NCBI RefSeq assembly: GCF_029369745.1
Contig: NZ_CP120210.1
Span: 620,001 to 684,000 of the forward strand
From: Amycolatopsis sp. QT-25
GTDB lineage: Bacteria; Actinomycetota; Actinomycetes; Mycobacteriales; Pseudonocardiaceae
Reading direction: 5' to 3'
DNA: 64,000 bases
Made by a program: the position numbers and the translations under genes. Under the pieces are notes generated by a model. That model worked only from the letters and a program-made list of their open reading frames with translations, had not been told where the DNA came from and ran no database searches. Positions 34,451 to 42,606 of the stretch are shown here, in pieces (within the stretch, counting starts at the first letter, position 1; each line of letters starts with the position of its first letter).

Positions 34451-34497
34451 CCGGGCCGTGCGAACGGCCCGGTTCACCCTCGGACTTCAGGCCGAGG
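34451..34497 (+). promoter_or_regulatory. Two hairpins in the rpsM leader
   Basis: CCGGGCCG (451-458) pairs with CGGCCCGG (465-472), then CCTCGG (479-484) pairs with CCGAGG (492-497). They lie between rpmJ and rpsM and could be a terminator or attenuator. Confidence 0.45.
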
Positions 34498-34602
34498 CCG
34501 GGACACCCGAAGCGCAAGCCAAGGGCACGACAGGCGAGTCGGTCCCGGGACCGGACGGGGAGCAGACCTGAAGACGAATTCTATGAAGGAGCATCAACGC
34601 CA

Positions 34603-34983
34603 ATGGCACGACTCGCTGGCGTAGACCTCCCCCGCGAAAAGCGGTTGGAGATCGCGCTGACTTACATCTACGGCATCGGCCGTACCCGCTCGAAGCAGCT
34701 CATCGCGGCTGCCGAGCTCAACGCGGACACTCGCGTCAAGGATCTGAGCGATGACGACCTCGCCAAGCTGCGGGTCTACATCGAGGAGAACTTCAAGGTC
34801 GAGGGTGACCTTCGCCGCGAGGTGAACGCCGACATCCGTCGGAAGATCGAGATCGGGTGCTACGAGGGCCTTCGCTGGCGCCGCGGACTTCCCGTCCGTG
34901 GTCAGCGCACCAAGACGAACGCCCGCACCCGTAAGGGTCCGAAGAAGACGGTCGCCGGCAAGAAGAAGGCTGGCAAGAAGTGA
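34603..34983 (+). CDS. rpsM: 30S ribosomal protein S13
   Basis: S13 forms head bridges to the large subunit. The 126-aa protein contains [20 protein letters not shown] and ends with the basic tail [23 protein letters not shown] 34603 has ATGAAGGAGC upstream. The TGA overlaps the GTG of a small open frame by four bases. Confidence 0.97.
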   Translation: MARLAGVDLPREKRLEIALTYIYGIGRTRSKQLIAAAELNADTRVKDLSDDDLAKLRVYIEENFKVEGDLRREVNADIRRKIEIGCYEGLRWRRGLPVRGQRTKTNARTRKGPKKTVAGKKKAGKK

Positions 34984-35165
34984 GCGTCCGGGGCAAGAAG
35001 GTCGTGCAGATGGGCGGCGTCCGCCGTCGTGGCTCGGCTTGTGTCTCGCCCAAGGCGCTCTACGCCCGCCCGATGGCGCTCCGCAACCTGTACACCGACG
35101 CCGGTTCGATCATCCGGCGCGGACAGGCCGAAGCGGTCGCCGCTCACCAAGAGAACGCGCGCTAA
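34980..35165 (+). CDS. Possible new 61-aa basic protein between rpsM and rpsK
   Basis: GTG 34980 overlaps the rpsM stop as GTGA and opens 61 codons ending in TAA at 35163-35165, 18 bases before rpsK, whose own ribosome site (CAGGAGAAC) follows. Most third codon positions are G or C, as in the flanking genes. The product is basic ([19 protein letters not shown], then [20 protein letters not shown]). It has no resemblance to a ribosomal protein that I know, and in mycobacteria rpsM and rpsK are almost adjacent. It may be a real lineage-specific gene coupled to rpsM, or remnant spacer with coding-like composition. Confidence 0.45.
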   Translation: MSVRGKKVVQMGGVRRRGSACVSPKALYARPMALRNLYTDAGSIIRRGQAEAVAAHQENAR

Positions 35166-35183
35166 CAGGAGAACCCTCAAAAC

Positions 35184-35591
35184 ATGCCACCGAAGTCTCG
35201 TACCGCGGCGGGGGCCAAGAAGGTCCGCCGTAAGGAAAAGAAGAATGTCGCGCACGGTCACGCGCACATCAAGAGCACCTTCAACAACACCATCGTCTCG
35301 ATCACGGACCCGACCGGTGCCGTGATCGCGTGGGCGTCGAGTGGTCACGTGGGCTTCAAGGGCTCGCGTAAGTCCACCCCGTTCGCCGCGCAGATGGCCG
35401 CCGAGAACGCCGCCCGCAAGGCTGCCGAGCACGGCATGAAGAAGGTCGACGTCTTCGTGAAGGGCCCGGGTTCGGGTCGCGAGACGGCGATCCGCTCGCT
35501 GCAGGCGGCCGGCCTCGAGGTCGGCACCATCCAGGACGTGACCCCGCAGCCTCACAACGGCTGCCGCCCGCCCAAGCGGCGCCGGGTCTGA
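35184..35591 (+). CDS. rpsK: 30S ribosomal protein S11
   Basis: S11 lies in the 30S platform by the E site. The 135-aa protein includes [20 protein letters not shown] and the end [19 protein letters not shown] 35184 follows CAGGAGAAC. Confidence 0.98.
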   Translation: MPPKSRTAAGAKKVRRKEKKNVAHGHAHIKSTFNNTIVSITDPTGAVIAWASSGHVGFKGSRKSTPFAAQMAAENAARKAAEHGMKKVDVFVKGPGSGRETAIRSLQAAGLEVGTIQDVTPQPHNGCRPPKRRRV

Positions 35592-35614
35592 GGAACGGGG
35601 AGGAGTAAGAAGAA

Positions 35615-36220
35615 ATGGCTCGTTACACCGGCCCCGCGACGCGTATTTCGCGTCGCCTCAAGGTTGACCTCATCGGCGGCGACCAGGCTTTCGAGCGTCG
35701 CCCCTACCCGCCGGGCCAGCACGGCCGCGGGCGCATCAAGGAGTCCGAGTACCTCCTGCAGTCGCAGGAGAAGCAGAAGGCTCGCTACACCTACGGCGTT
35801 CTCGAGCGTCAGTTCGTCCGGTACTACAAGGAAGCCGTCCGGCGTCCGGGTAAGACCGGTGAAAACCTGCTGCAGATCCTCGAGTCCCGGCTGGACAACG
35901 TGATCTACCGCGCCGGCATCGCCCGCACCCGCCGTCAGGCGCGTCAGCTGGTGAGCCACGGCCACTTCCTGGTCAACGGCGTGAAGGTCAACGTCCCGTC
36001 CTACCAGGTCACGAAGTGGGACATCATCGACGTGCGGCCGAAGTCGTTCGCGATGCTGCCCTTCGTCGCGGCCAAGGAGTCCTTCGGCGAGCGTCCCGTT
36101 CCCGCGTGGCTCCAGGTCGTTCCGTCCAACCTCCGAGTGCTGGTCCACCAGCTCCCGGAGCGCGCTCAGATCGATGTTCCGGTCCAGGAACAGCTGATCG
36201 TCGAGCTCTACTCGAAGTGA
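35615..36220 (+). CDS. rpsD: 30S ribosomal protein S4
   Basis: S4 is a primary assembly protein at the mRNA entry channel. The 201-aa protein has the N-terminal [18 protein letters not shown] and the S4 RNA-binding domain [20 protein letters not shown]. It lacks the zinc cysteines of some S4 proteins. A GC-rich hairpin follows before rpoA. Confidence 0.98.
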   Translation: MARYTGPATRISRRLKVDLIGGDQAFERRPYPPGQHGRGRIKESEYLLQSQEKQKARYTYGVLERQFVRYYKEAVRRPGKTGENLLQILESRLDNVIYRAGIARTRRQARQLVSHGHFLVNGVKVNVPSYQVTKWDIIDVRPKSFAMLPFVAAKESFGERPVPAWLQVVPSNLRVLVHQLPERAQIDVPVQEQLIVELYSK

Positions 36221-36225
36221 TCCAT

Positions 36226-36255
36226 CACCGGGCCGGGGTCTTCCCCGGCCCGGTG
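36226..36255 (+). terminator. Hairpin between rpsD and rpoA
   Basis: CACCGGGCCGGGG (226-238) pairs perfectly with CCCCGGCCCGGTG (243-255), loop TCTT, six bases after the rpsD stop. No T tract follows, so it may lower rather than stop transcription into rpoA. Confidence 0.6.
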
Positions 36256-36347
36256 TGGGCACGGCGGCGGCGCCCGGAGTGCGTCGCCGTTTCGCCATCC
36301 CTTTCGGTGTCATATGGCGGGCGCCGTTTGGAAAGGAATTAGGAAAG

Positions 36348-37421
36348 ATGCTGATTTCCCAGCGGCCGGCTCTCGGCGAAGAGACGGTCAACGAGACCCG
36401 CTCCCGGTTCACCATCGAACCGCTGGAGCCCGGCTTCGGCTACACGCTCGGCAATTCGCTGCGGCGCACGCTGCTGTCGTCCATTCCGGGCGCGGCCGTG
36501 ACGAGCATCCGCATCGACGGCGTACTGCACGAGTTCACCACCGTTCCCGGGGTGAAGGAAGACGTCACCGACATCATCCTGAACCTCAAGGAGCTGGTGG
36601 TCTCCTCGGAAGAGGACGAGCCGGTCACCATGTATCTGCGCAAGCAGGGCCCCGGTGAGGTCACCGCCGCCGACATCGTGCCCCCGGCCGGTGTCACCGT
36701 GCACAACCCGGATCTGCACATCGCGTCGCTGAACGGCAAGGGCAAGCTCGAGATCGAGCTCGTCGTCGAGCGCGGCCGCGGTTACGTTCCGGCCCTGCAG
36801 AACAAGCAGGCGGGCGCGGAGATCGGCCGGATCCCGGTCGACTCCATCTACTCCCCGGTGCTGAAGGTGACGTACAAGGTCGAGGCGACCCGTGTCGAGC
36901 AGCGCACCGACTTCGACAAGCTGATCCTGGACGTGGAGACGAAGCCGTCGATCACGCCGCGGGACGCTGTCGCGTCGGCCGGTAAGACGCTGGTGGAGCT
37001 GTTCGGTCTCGCGCGCGAGCTGAACATCGACGCCGAAGGCATCGAGATCGGCCCGTCGCCGCAGGAGGCGGACACCATCGCCGCCTACGCGATGCCGATC
37101 GAGGACCTGGACCTCACCGTCCGGTCGTACAACTGCCTCAAGCGCGAGGGCATCCACACCGTCGGCGAACTGGTCTCGCGCAGCGAGGCCGACCTGCTGG
37201 ACATCCGTAACTTCGGTGCGAAGTCGATCGACGAGGTCAAACTCAAGCTCGTCGGTCTCGGCCTCGCGCTGAAGGACAGCCCGCCCGGGTTCGACCCGAC
37301 CGCGGCCGCGGCCAGCTACGACGGTGAAGGCTGGTCCGAAGGCGTCGACAGCATCACGGACGGAATTTCGGACAACGGCCACGACGATGGCCAGGACTAC
37401 GCAGAGACGGAGCAGCTGTAA
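36348..37421 (+). CDS. rpoA: DNA-directed RNA polymerase alpha subunit
   Basis: Alpha dimerises to start RNA polymerase assembly and its C-terminal domain binds DNA and regulators. ATG 36348 gives 357 aa starting [15 protein letters not shown]. The dimerisation motif [14 protein letters not shown] and the C-terminal domain [19 protein letters not shown] to [17 protein letters not shown] are intact. An acidic tail follows. It sits between rpsD and rplQ, as in most bacteria. Confidence 0.98.
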   Translation: MLISQRPALGEETVNETRSRFTIEPLEPGFGYTLGNSLRRTLLSSIPGAAVTSIRIDGVLHEFTTVPGVKEDVTDIILNLKELVVSSEEDEPVTMYLRKQGPGEVTAADIVPPAGVTVHNPDLHIASLNGKGKLEIELVVERGRGYVPALQNKQAGAEIGRIPVDSIYSPVLKVTYKVEATRVEQRTDFDKLILDVETKPSITPRDAVASAGKTLVELFGLARELNIDAEGIEIGPSPQEADTIAAYAMPIEDLDLTVRSYNCLKREGIHTVGELVSRSEADLLDIRNFGAKSIDEVKLKLVGLGLALKDSPPGFDPTAAAASYDGEGWSEGVDSITDGISDNGHDDGQDYAETEQL

Positions 37422-37431
37422 GGCCAGCTTC

Positions 37432-37461
37432 GGCTCCCTCACCGGTAGGGGTGGGGGAGCC
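37432..37461 (+). terminator. Hairpin between rpoA and rplQ
   Basis: GGCTCCCTCACC (432-443) pairs with GGTGGGGGAGCC (450-461) with one G-U pair, loop GGTAGG. It lies 10 bases after the rpoA stop and about 35 before rplQ; an attenuator is as likely as a terminator. Confidence 0.5.
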
Positions 37462-37496
37462 CCGGCCTCCAGCTGTGAGCTGAACGAGGAGAACCG

Positions 37497-38060
37497 ATGC
37501 CCACCCCCACAAAGGGACCCCGTCTCGGCGGGTCGCCCGCGCACGAACGGTTGATCCTGGCCAACCTGGCCACTCAGCTGTTCGAGCACGGCAAGATCAC
37601 GACGACCGAGGCGAAGGCCCGGCGGGTGCGCCCGCTGGCCGAGAAGCTGATCACGAAGGCGAAGCGGGGCGACCTGCACAACCGTCGTCAGATCCAGCGT
37701 GTCGTGCGCGACAAGGACGTCGTGCACAAGCTGATCGCCGAGATCGGTCCGTTCTTCGCGGAGCGTCCGGGTGGCTACACCCGGATCACCAAGACGATGG
37801 CGCGCAAGGGCGACAACGCCCCCATGGCCGTCATCGAGCTGGTGGCCGAGAAGACCGTCACCGCCGAGGCCGAGGCCGCGCGCAAGACGAAGTTCGCCAA
37901 GGACGAGCCGAAGGCTGCCGCCCCGGTCGCCGAGGAGACCACCGAGGCACCTGAGGCAGCCGACACGGCCGCCACCGAGGCTCCGGAGACCACCGAGGCT
38001 CCCGCCGCCGACGAGGCCGCCGAGGCCCCCGCCGCGGACGCGGACAGCAAGAAGGACTGA
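37497..38060 (+). CDS. rplQ: 50S ribosomal protein L17
   Basis: The core family (about 120 aa) begins [20 protein letters not shown] and includes the [20 protein letters not shown] region. After about residue 130 the protein continues with an Ala/Glu/Pro/Thr-rich acidic tail to 187 aa, common in actinobacterial L17. GAGGAGAACC precedes the start. truA follows almost directly. Confidence 0.97.
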   Translation: MPTPTKGPRLGGSPAHERLILANLATQLFEHGKITTTEAKARRVRPLAEKLITKAKRGDLHNRRQIQRVVRDKDVVHKLIAEIGPFFAERPGGYTRITKTMARKGDNAPMAVIELVAEKTVTAEAEAARKTKFAKDEPKAAAPVAEETTEAPEAADTAATEAPETTEAPAADEAAEAPAADADSKKD

Positions 38061-38064
38061 CGTC

Positions 38065-38967
38065 CTGACGGCACCGAACACCCCGGACGAGCCCGCCACT
38101 CCCACTGCGGAGGGCGGGCTCGTTCGTCTGCGCCTGGATGTCGCCTACGACGGCACAGATTTCTCCGGCTGGGCGCGGCAGCCCGGACGACGCACGGTGC
38201 AGGGAGTCCTCGAAGAGGCGCTCGCGAAGCAGCCCCCAGGAGCAGCGGTCCCGAAGTCCGTCGTCGTCGCCGGCCGCACCGATGCCGGTGTGCACGCGGC
38301 CGGCCAGGTGATCCACGTCGACGTGTCGCCTTTAGCGGGCAAAACGCGATCCGGCCGTCTGGAACTGGACGAGCAGGGCATCCCGGACCTGGGGCGGATG
38401 CGTCACCGGTGGAACCGGTACCTGCCGGGGGACGTGCGGGTGCTGGACGCACGGATCGCGGCGCCTGGGTTCGACGCGCGGTTCTCGGCCGTGCGGCGTC
38501 ATTACCTTTACCGTGTTTCGGACGCGCCATGGGGCGTGGATCCGTTGCGGCGTCACGACACCCTGGCCTGGACCCGTTCGCTCTCGGTCGATGCGATGAA
38601 CGAGGCGTCGTCCGCCCTCTTGGGGCTTCAGGACTTCGCGGCCTTCTGTAAGCAGCGTGAGGGCGGGACGACCATTCGCGAGTTACAGCGGCTCGAATGG
38701 CGGCGAACCGGGCCGCACGCGGTCGAGGTCGCAGTCTCCGCTGACGCCTTCTGCCATTCGATGGTGCGCAGCCTCGTGGGGGCACTGCTCTTGGTCGGTG
38801 ACGGCCGTCGGCCGCTCGTTTGGCCTGGCAACGTTCTGGGGAGCCGGACACGTGACAGCGCTGTCGCTCCCGCACACGGCCTGACGTTGATGGCCGTCGA
38901 CTACCCGCCGGACGCCGAACTCGCCGCCCGCGCGGATCAAACGCGGGCCATGCGCACCTCCTCCTGA
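38065..38967 (+). CDS. truA: tRNA pseudouridine synthase A, probable CTG start
   Basis: TruA makes pseudouridine at tRNA positions 38-40. The conserved core begins RLRLDVAYDGTDFSGWARQP, with the catalytic Asp in AGRTDAGVHA (residue 73 from the chosen start). No ATG, GTG or TTG lies in frame between the rplQ stop and the conserved core. CTG 38065, eight bases after AAGAAGGA at the rplQ end, is the best candidate, and would be coupled to rplQ. After HVDV an inserted segment is encoded by a 22-bp palindrome (SPLAGKT). Its 3' end overlaps the DUF559 gene tail to tail by 31 bases. Confidence 0.9.
   Translation: MTAPNTPDEPATPTAEGGLVRLRLDVAYDGTDFSGWARQPGRRTVQGVLEEALAKQPPGAAVPKSVVVAGRTDAGVHAAGQVIHVDVSPLAGKTRSGRLELDEQGIPDLGRMRHRWNRYLPGDVRVLDARIAAPGFDARFSAVRRHYLYRVSDAPWGVDPLRRHDTLAWTRSLSVDAMNEASSALLGLQDFAAFCKQREGGTTIRELQRLEWRRTGPHAVEVAVSADAFCHSMVRSLVGALLLVGDGRRPLVWPGNVLGSRTRDSAVAPAHGLTLMAVDYPPDAELAARADQTRAMRTSS
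38327..38348. repeat. 22-bp palindrome inside truA
   Basis: CGCCTTTAGC, GG, GCAAAACGCG. In the truA frame it reads TCG CCT TTA GCG GGC AAA ACG CGA. The usual GCTAAA, which would give an in-frame TAA, is GCAAAA here, keeping the gene open. It encodes part of a variable loop. Confidence 0.8.
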
Positions 38968-39896
38968 TCCGGTGGCGGCGCCTTTAGCGGGCTAACCGCG
39001 CCGCGGCGGGCTTGCAGCACGGCCTCGACAATGCCTTTGAAGTCATTCGCCAGGTCGTCCGCGGTGACGATGACGAAATGCCAGCCTTCGGCCTCCGCTC
39101 GTCTTCGGCGTTTGCGATCGTGGGCTTGTTGCTTCGGCGTGTTGTGCCATCTGCCGTCGTACTCGATGGCGACCCGGAACTTCTCGTCCCCGAGATCGAG
39201 GCGAGCGACGAAATGACCCGTTCGGGAGAAGACCTCAAGTTGAGGTGTCGCCGTAATGCCGCCGGCGGCCAGCACGATCCGCAGTTCCGATTCCGGAGGC
39301 GACTCCGCGCGCGGGTCGGATAGGCGCAAAGCATGCCTGGCCAAGCGGATTCCTCGATTGCGGCGACCGTAGAACTCCCCGTTGAGGTGCAGATCGGTCA
39401 GCTTCTCGGCTCTCATGAACTGGTCCAGATCAGGGACGCCGATGCGAAGCCGCCGGACCCATCCCGATTTGCGAGGAGAAAGCCGGAGAAGCAGGTCCAG
39501 GGCGATTCGGCTTCTCCGCGCGATGCGAATGCCGTTCCACGGTCTCGACTCCTCGGGTTTGACCTCGGTGCGCCTAATCTTGATACCGACTATCGGACCG
39601 AAACGTTGTTTCTCTGGTACGACCATCTCGACCGGATCATGGGGCTTGGCCAGCTCGACGCCCTGGACGGTCGCGGCGGATCGCCCGGTCAGCACGGCTT
39701 CCGGAGGTGCCAGTAACGCTGCCCCGCGGCAACGTAGTTCGTGCGTGACCTCGACGTCAGCGCGCGTGTAGACGTCCTGGAACAGCCTCCGGACGCTCGG
39801 GCCACGCAGGCGGCTGGCCGTGATCAGGCCTGCCTTACGTGCCTCCGAGCCGCGGAAGACGTCGGGGAGATGAGATGAATCGAAAGGTTTGGTCAT
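38937..39896 (-). CDS. DUF559 protein with AbiEi-like N-terminus
   Basis: The protein is 319 aa. The first 150 residues look like the winged-helix and effector region of AbiEi-type or transcription-regulator-like proteins common in actinobacteria (GLITASRLRGPSVRRLFQDV). The last 110 have the DUF559 fold, related to very short patch repair endonucleases: ARLDLGDEKFRVAIEYDGRW, with likely catalytic Asp and Glu, and a following basic helix. Its cellular job is unknown. It ends through an in-frame palindrome (AVSPLKA) and 31 bases into truA. Two DnaA boxes lie upstream of its start. Confidence 0.75.
   Translation of the reverse strand: MTKPFDSSHLPDVFRGSEARKAGLITASRLRGPSVRRLFQDVYTRADVEVTHELRCRGAALLAPPEAVLTGRSAATVQGVELAKPHDPVEMVVPEKQRFGPIVGIKIRRTEVKPEESRPWNGIRIARRSRIALDLLLRLSPRKSGWVRRLRIGVPDLDQFMRAEKLTDLHLNGEFYGRRNRGIRLARHALRLSDPRAESPPESELRIVLAAGGITATPQLEVFSRTGHFVARLDLGDEKFRVAIEYDGRWHNTPKQQAHDRKRRRRAEAEGWHFVIVTADDLANDFKGIVEAVLQARRGAVSPLKAPPPDQEEVRMARV
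38979..39000. repeat. 22-bp palindrome in the DUF559 C-terminus
   Basis: CGCCTTTAGC, GG, GCTAACCGCG. Read on the minus strand in frame it gives GCG GTT AGC CCG CTA AAG GCG (AVSPLKA). It is just beyond the truA stop, so the minus-strand gene appears to run through it rather than stop. Confidence 0.85.
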
Positions 39897-39956
39897 ACCG
39901 ACACGGTGATCGACAAGACCGACAAGGCAGGGCCGTCCTTGCCCCTCGGAGGCGAT

Positions 39957-39983
39957 TTATCCACAACCCCCGGCTTATCCACA
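39957..39983. promoter_or_regulatory. Two consensus DnaA boxes
   Basis: TTATCCACA occurs at 39957-39965 and again at 39975-39983, same orientation, 18 bases apart, about 60 bases upstream of the DUF559 gene start. They could be a DnaA-responsive site or titration site. They are far from any recognised oriC gene, and two boxes do not make an origin. Confidence 0.55.
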
Positions 39984-40027
39984 GCCCGCGCGATTCCCTC
40001 TTGACGCCCAAATCCCTGGCCCCAGGT

Positions 40028-40049
40028 CGACTTTAGCGGCCTAAACGCG
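40028..40049. repeat. 22-bp palindrome, degenerate spacer
   Basis: CGACTTTAGC, GG, CCTAAACGCG. It forms an inverted pair with the copy at 40107-40128 (outer arms CGACTTTA and TAAAGTCG), with a terminator hairpin between them. Confidence 0.8.
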
Positions 40050-40068
40050 ACGCGAGACGAACGCAAAA

Positions 40069-40101
40069 CGGGGGCACTGTCCGATATGGACAGTGCCCCC
40101 G
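40069..40101 (-). terminator. Perfect 14-bp terminator hairpin
   Basis: CGGGGGCACTGTCC (069-082) pairs perfectly with GGACAGTGCCCCCG (088-101), loop GATAT. On the minus strand the stem is followed by GTTTTGCG, so it looks like an intrinsic terminator for the genes 42450-40139. Confidence 0.85.
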
Positions 40102-40106
40102 CAGAG

Positions 40107-40128
40107 CGCGGTTAGCCCGCTAAAGTCG
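40107..40128. repeat. 22-bp palindrome, CC orientation
   Basis: CGCGGTTAGC, CC, GCTAAAGTCG, just after the stop of the minus-strand gene at 40139. Partner of the inverted copy at 40028. Confidence 0.85.
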
Positions 40129-40138
40129 CCGCGTCGGG

Positions 40139-40861
40139 TCAGTCGCCCCGGCGTACGGGACCCAGGATCTGCTGCTCTTTCGCTGTGGTGACCAGGCGAA
40201 GAGGGCGCCAGAGGTTCCGGCCGAGGGCGACGACCTGGTCGTCCTTCAACGTCGTGAGCTGCTTCATCATCTGAGGCGGGAGCCGCCAGATCCGCGCGGC
40301 CAGTTCCGCCTGGCCCGGCGGGAGCCGCTGCATGAGCACGAGGTCGGCCGCGTTCGCGGTCGCCCCGGCCTGCGGGTGCAGGTACGGCAGCACGTAGACC
40401 GTCGTCTGCCACGGCGACCGCGGCGGGAAAAGGTCCTGCGGGGTCGGGCCGCCGTCGGTCACCACCAGCAGCGGCGCGTCCTCGGACGGGCGCGGAAGAT
40501 CCACCGGCGACAGCCGTCGGATCTGCACCAGCGGCGAAGGCCTGCCGTTGGGCTGATTTCCCGCTGCCTGCGGGAGCACCTGCCACGCGGCCGGACGACC
40601 GGTCGCCACGACGACCCACGCCCCGACCGCCATCGCCCGCAGCGCCACCTGACGAGCCAGGTACAGGCCACCGACGAGCACGATCCGGGTCGGCGTCGAG
40701 CGCAGCGCGGAAATCGTCAGCGGCTCACCCTTGAGCCCGGAACCGAGGACGATGCCGCCTCGGTCACCGGACGGGCTGATCGCGTCGAGCATCGCCGGGT
40801 CGACGGTGAATTCCGGGGCGACACCGGCGCTCTGGCCGGCGTCGCGCATGCGGGTGCTCAT
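40139..40861 (-). CDS. ATPase-like companion protein of EccE, without P-loop
   Basis: The 240-aa protein begins [20 protein letters not shown]. Its layout looks like a shrunken FtsK/EccC-type ATPase domain: [20 protein letters not shown], a strand-turn [13 protein letters not shown] where a P-loop would be, a Walker-B-like [12 protein letters not shown], and a C-terminal helical part [20 protein letters not shown]. The lysine and Ser/Thr of a P-loop are missing, so it should not hydrolyse ATP. It overlaps eccE by four bases and is probably a structural partner of the secretion machine. Family assignment is an inference. Confidence 0.55.
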   Translation of the reverse strand: MSTRMRDAGQSAGVAPEFTVDPAMLDAISPSGDRGGIVLGSGLKGEPLTISALRSTPTRIVLVGGLYLARQVALRAMAVGAWVVVATGRPAAWQVLPQAAGNQPNGRPSPLVQIRRLSPVDLPRPSEDAPLLVVTDGGPTPQDLFPPRSPWQTTVYVLPYLHPQAGATANAADLVLMQRLPPGQAELAARIWRLPPQMMKQLTTLKDDQVVALGRNLWRPLRLVTTAKEQQILGPVRRGD

Positions 40862-42450
40862 GCGGTGCCTCCGATCGGCAAAGTCGCGGAGAACCCGGAG
40901 ACCTGCAGGCCGCGCAACGGCGTCAACGCCACTCCCAGCCGGTCCGAGATGCCCTGCAGCCGCTGGTCGGCGGCGTCCAGTTCACGCGGGTTCCGTGCGC
41001 TCAGGCGAACGATTCCCCGCAGGCCGATCTTGCCTTCGTCCGAGGACGGCGAGATCGACATCGCCACCGTCGCCGACAACGCGCGGACACTGGTCAGCGC
41101 GTTCAGGCTGCCGCTGATCTTGCCCTTCGGCCAGCTGGTGATCGCGTAGCTCGCGTGCCCGATGCCGGCCGCGGTGACGCCGGTCCAGCGCTCCTGCAGA
41201 CCGACCTTCCCCTGCGAGCCGGCGACCGCGGTCAGTTCCGCGGCCGAAATGCTGGACCGCAGCAACTCGTCCGGATCGAGCGGCCGCGTCGGCACGCCCT
41301 GTGATTCCAAGGCGTTGCGCACCCGCGACAGCGCACCGATCAGCGCGCGATGCGCCCCCACGACACCGCCGCCACGTTCGCGGATGGCGGCCGGGCACCG
41401 GCGCGGGTCGAGCCGGATGGCCACCCAGGTCGTCCGCCGCGCGGCGGCGGGCAGCGGACCGAGCACCTCCATGTAGGAGCTGAGGGCCGGCGAGTCCGAC
41501 GGAAGCGCGGCGCTGCCCGGGTAGCAGTGCCAGATCATCTGGATGGAGTCGAGGACCACACCGCGGTCTTCGAGGCACGGCGCGAGCGCGGACAGCGGCA
41601 GGCTCGGCGCGCCACCCGCCTGGGTGATCAGCGCGGGCGCGGGTTCGACGAGCAGGACGGCGGTCCACGTCCCGTCGTTCCACGCGAGGCCGACCTGCTG
41701 ACGTTCGTGGTCCACACCGTGCGCGACGACGAGATCGGGGACAGCGAGGCGGAGCAGGTTCACGCGGGCGTCGTCAGGGCCGGTGACGGCGTCCTCTTCG
41801 GCGGCGAGCGACTCGATGCTGCTCGGCGGAAGCGGATTCGCCACACGGTCGTGCGAACGGAACATGTACCGCATGGTGAGGCCCGCCCATTGGGTGAACC
41901 AGCGGCCGCCCCAGCGCAGGAACGCGATGATGATCGCGAACGCGAGCACGCCGATCGCGACGTACTTGAGCTCCATGTCGATCGCGAGCAGGACGAGGCC
42001 GATCGCGAGCCCGAGTTCGAGCGCGACCAGGTTCGCCACCGGCAACGGGCCGAGGTTGATCCCGCCGGTCCGGCGCCGCGTGGGCGCGGCGATCCGTACC
42101 GCCGGAGCGGGTGGCGGACCGGACTGCGGGCCGGGGCCGCCGGACGGGGGACCGCCCGGGCCACTGGGACCACCAGGTCCGCCGGGCCCCCCAGGACCAC
42201 CCGGACCTCCCGGGCCCCCAGGTCCGCCGGGGCCCTTGGGCCCTCCCGGACCACCGGGGCCGCCAGGACCCTGCGGTCCGCCAGGCCCTCCAGGGCCGCC
42301 TGGGCCGCGAGGAACTCCGGGACCTCCCGGCCCTCCGGCCGGGCCGCCCGGACCACCCGGTCTGCCGGGCCTTGGCGGCGGTCCCGGCGGACGACCGGGA
42401 GGTTGCGGCCCCGGAGGGCCGGGCGGACGTGGAGGAGTGGTGACGGACAT
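40858..42450 (-). CDS. eccE: Type VII secretion membrane protein EccE, collagen-like N-terminus
   Basis: EccE is a peripheral subunit of the ESX membrane complex. I chose ATG 42450 ([10 protein letters not shown]), with AGAGAAAG upstream, over an upstream in-frame ATG. The 530-aa protein has residues 7-116 made almost entirely of Gly and Pro in G-x-y-like runs, then two transmembrane segments (about 140-158 and 163-180) and a cytoplasmic domain of about 340 residues. The Gly-Pro region is far longer than in mycobacterial EccE. It is divergent from eccB and overlaps the companion gene. M. tuberculosis ESX-4 lacks eccE. Confidence 0.8.
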   Translation of the reverse strand: MSVTTPPRPPGPPGPQPPGRPPGPPPRPGRPGGPGGPAGGPGGPGVPRGPGGPGGPGGPQGPGGPGGPGGPKGPGGPGGPGGPGGPGGPGGPGGPSGPGGPPSGGPGPQSGPPPAPAVRIAAPTRRRTGGINLGPLPVANLVALELGLAIGLVLLAIDMELKYVAIGVLAFAIIIAFLRWGGRWFTQWAGLTMRYMFRSHDRVANPLPPSSIESLAAEEDAVTGPDDARVNLLRLAVPDLVVAHGVDHERQQVGLAWNDGTWTAVLLVEPAPALITQAGGAPSLPLSALAPCLEDRGVVLDSIQMIWHCYPGSAALPSDSPALSSYMEVLGPLPAAARRTTWVAIRLDPRRCPAAIRERGGGVVGAHRALIGALSRVRNALESQGVPTRPLDPDELLRSSISAAELTAVAGSQGKVGLQERWTGVTAAGIGHASYAITSWPKGKISGSLNALTSVRALSATVAMSISPSSDEGKIGLRGIVRLSARNPRELDAADQRLQGISDRLGVALTPLRGLQVSGFSATLPIGGTA

Positions 42451-42606
42451 CCGCGCTTTCTCTTCCCCTCGTGCGTGCTGCGTACCCGGAAAGCCGGTCC
42501 CGAGGAACTTGACACTAGCTGGAGTTGGTAGAAACCCCACACCAGACGGTCCCCGTACGGCTATCCTGCGGAACCGTACCGCGACGGGGAGGACTGTAGG
42601 TCGAGA

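Noticed and set aside
39957..39983. Replication origin
   Set aside because: Only two DnaA boxes, no AT-rich unwinding region, and no dnaA or dnaN near by.
41350..42531. Plus-strand frames across eccE giving collagen-like or Arg-rich proteins
   Set aside because: They mirror the Gly-Pro codons of eccE and have no ribosome site or sensible start.
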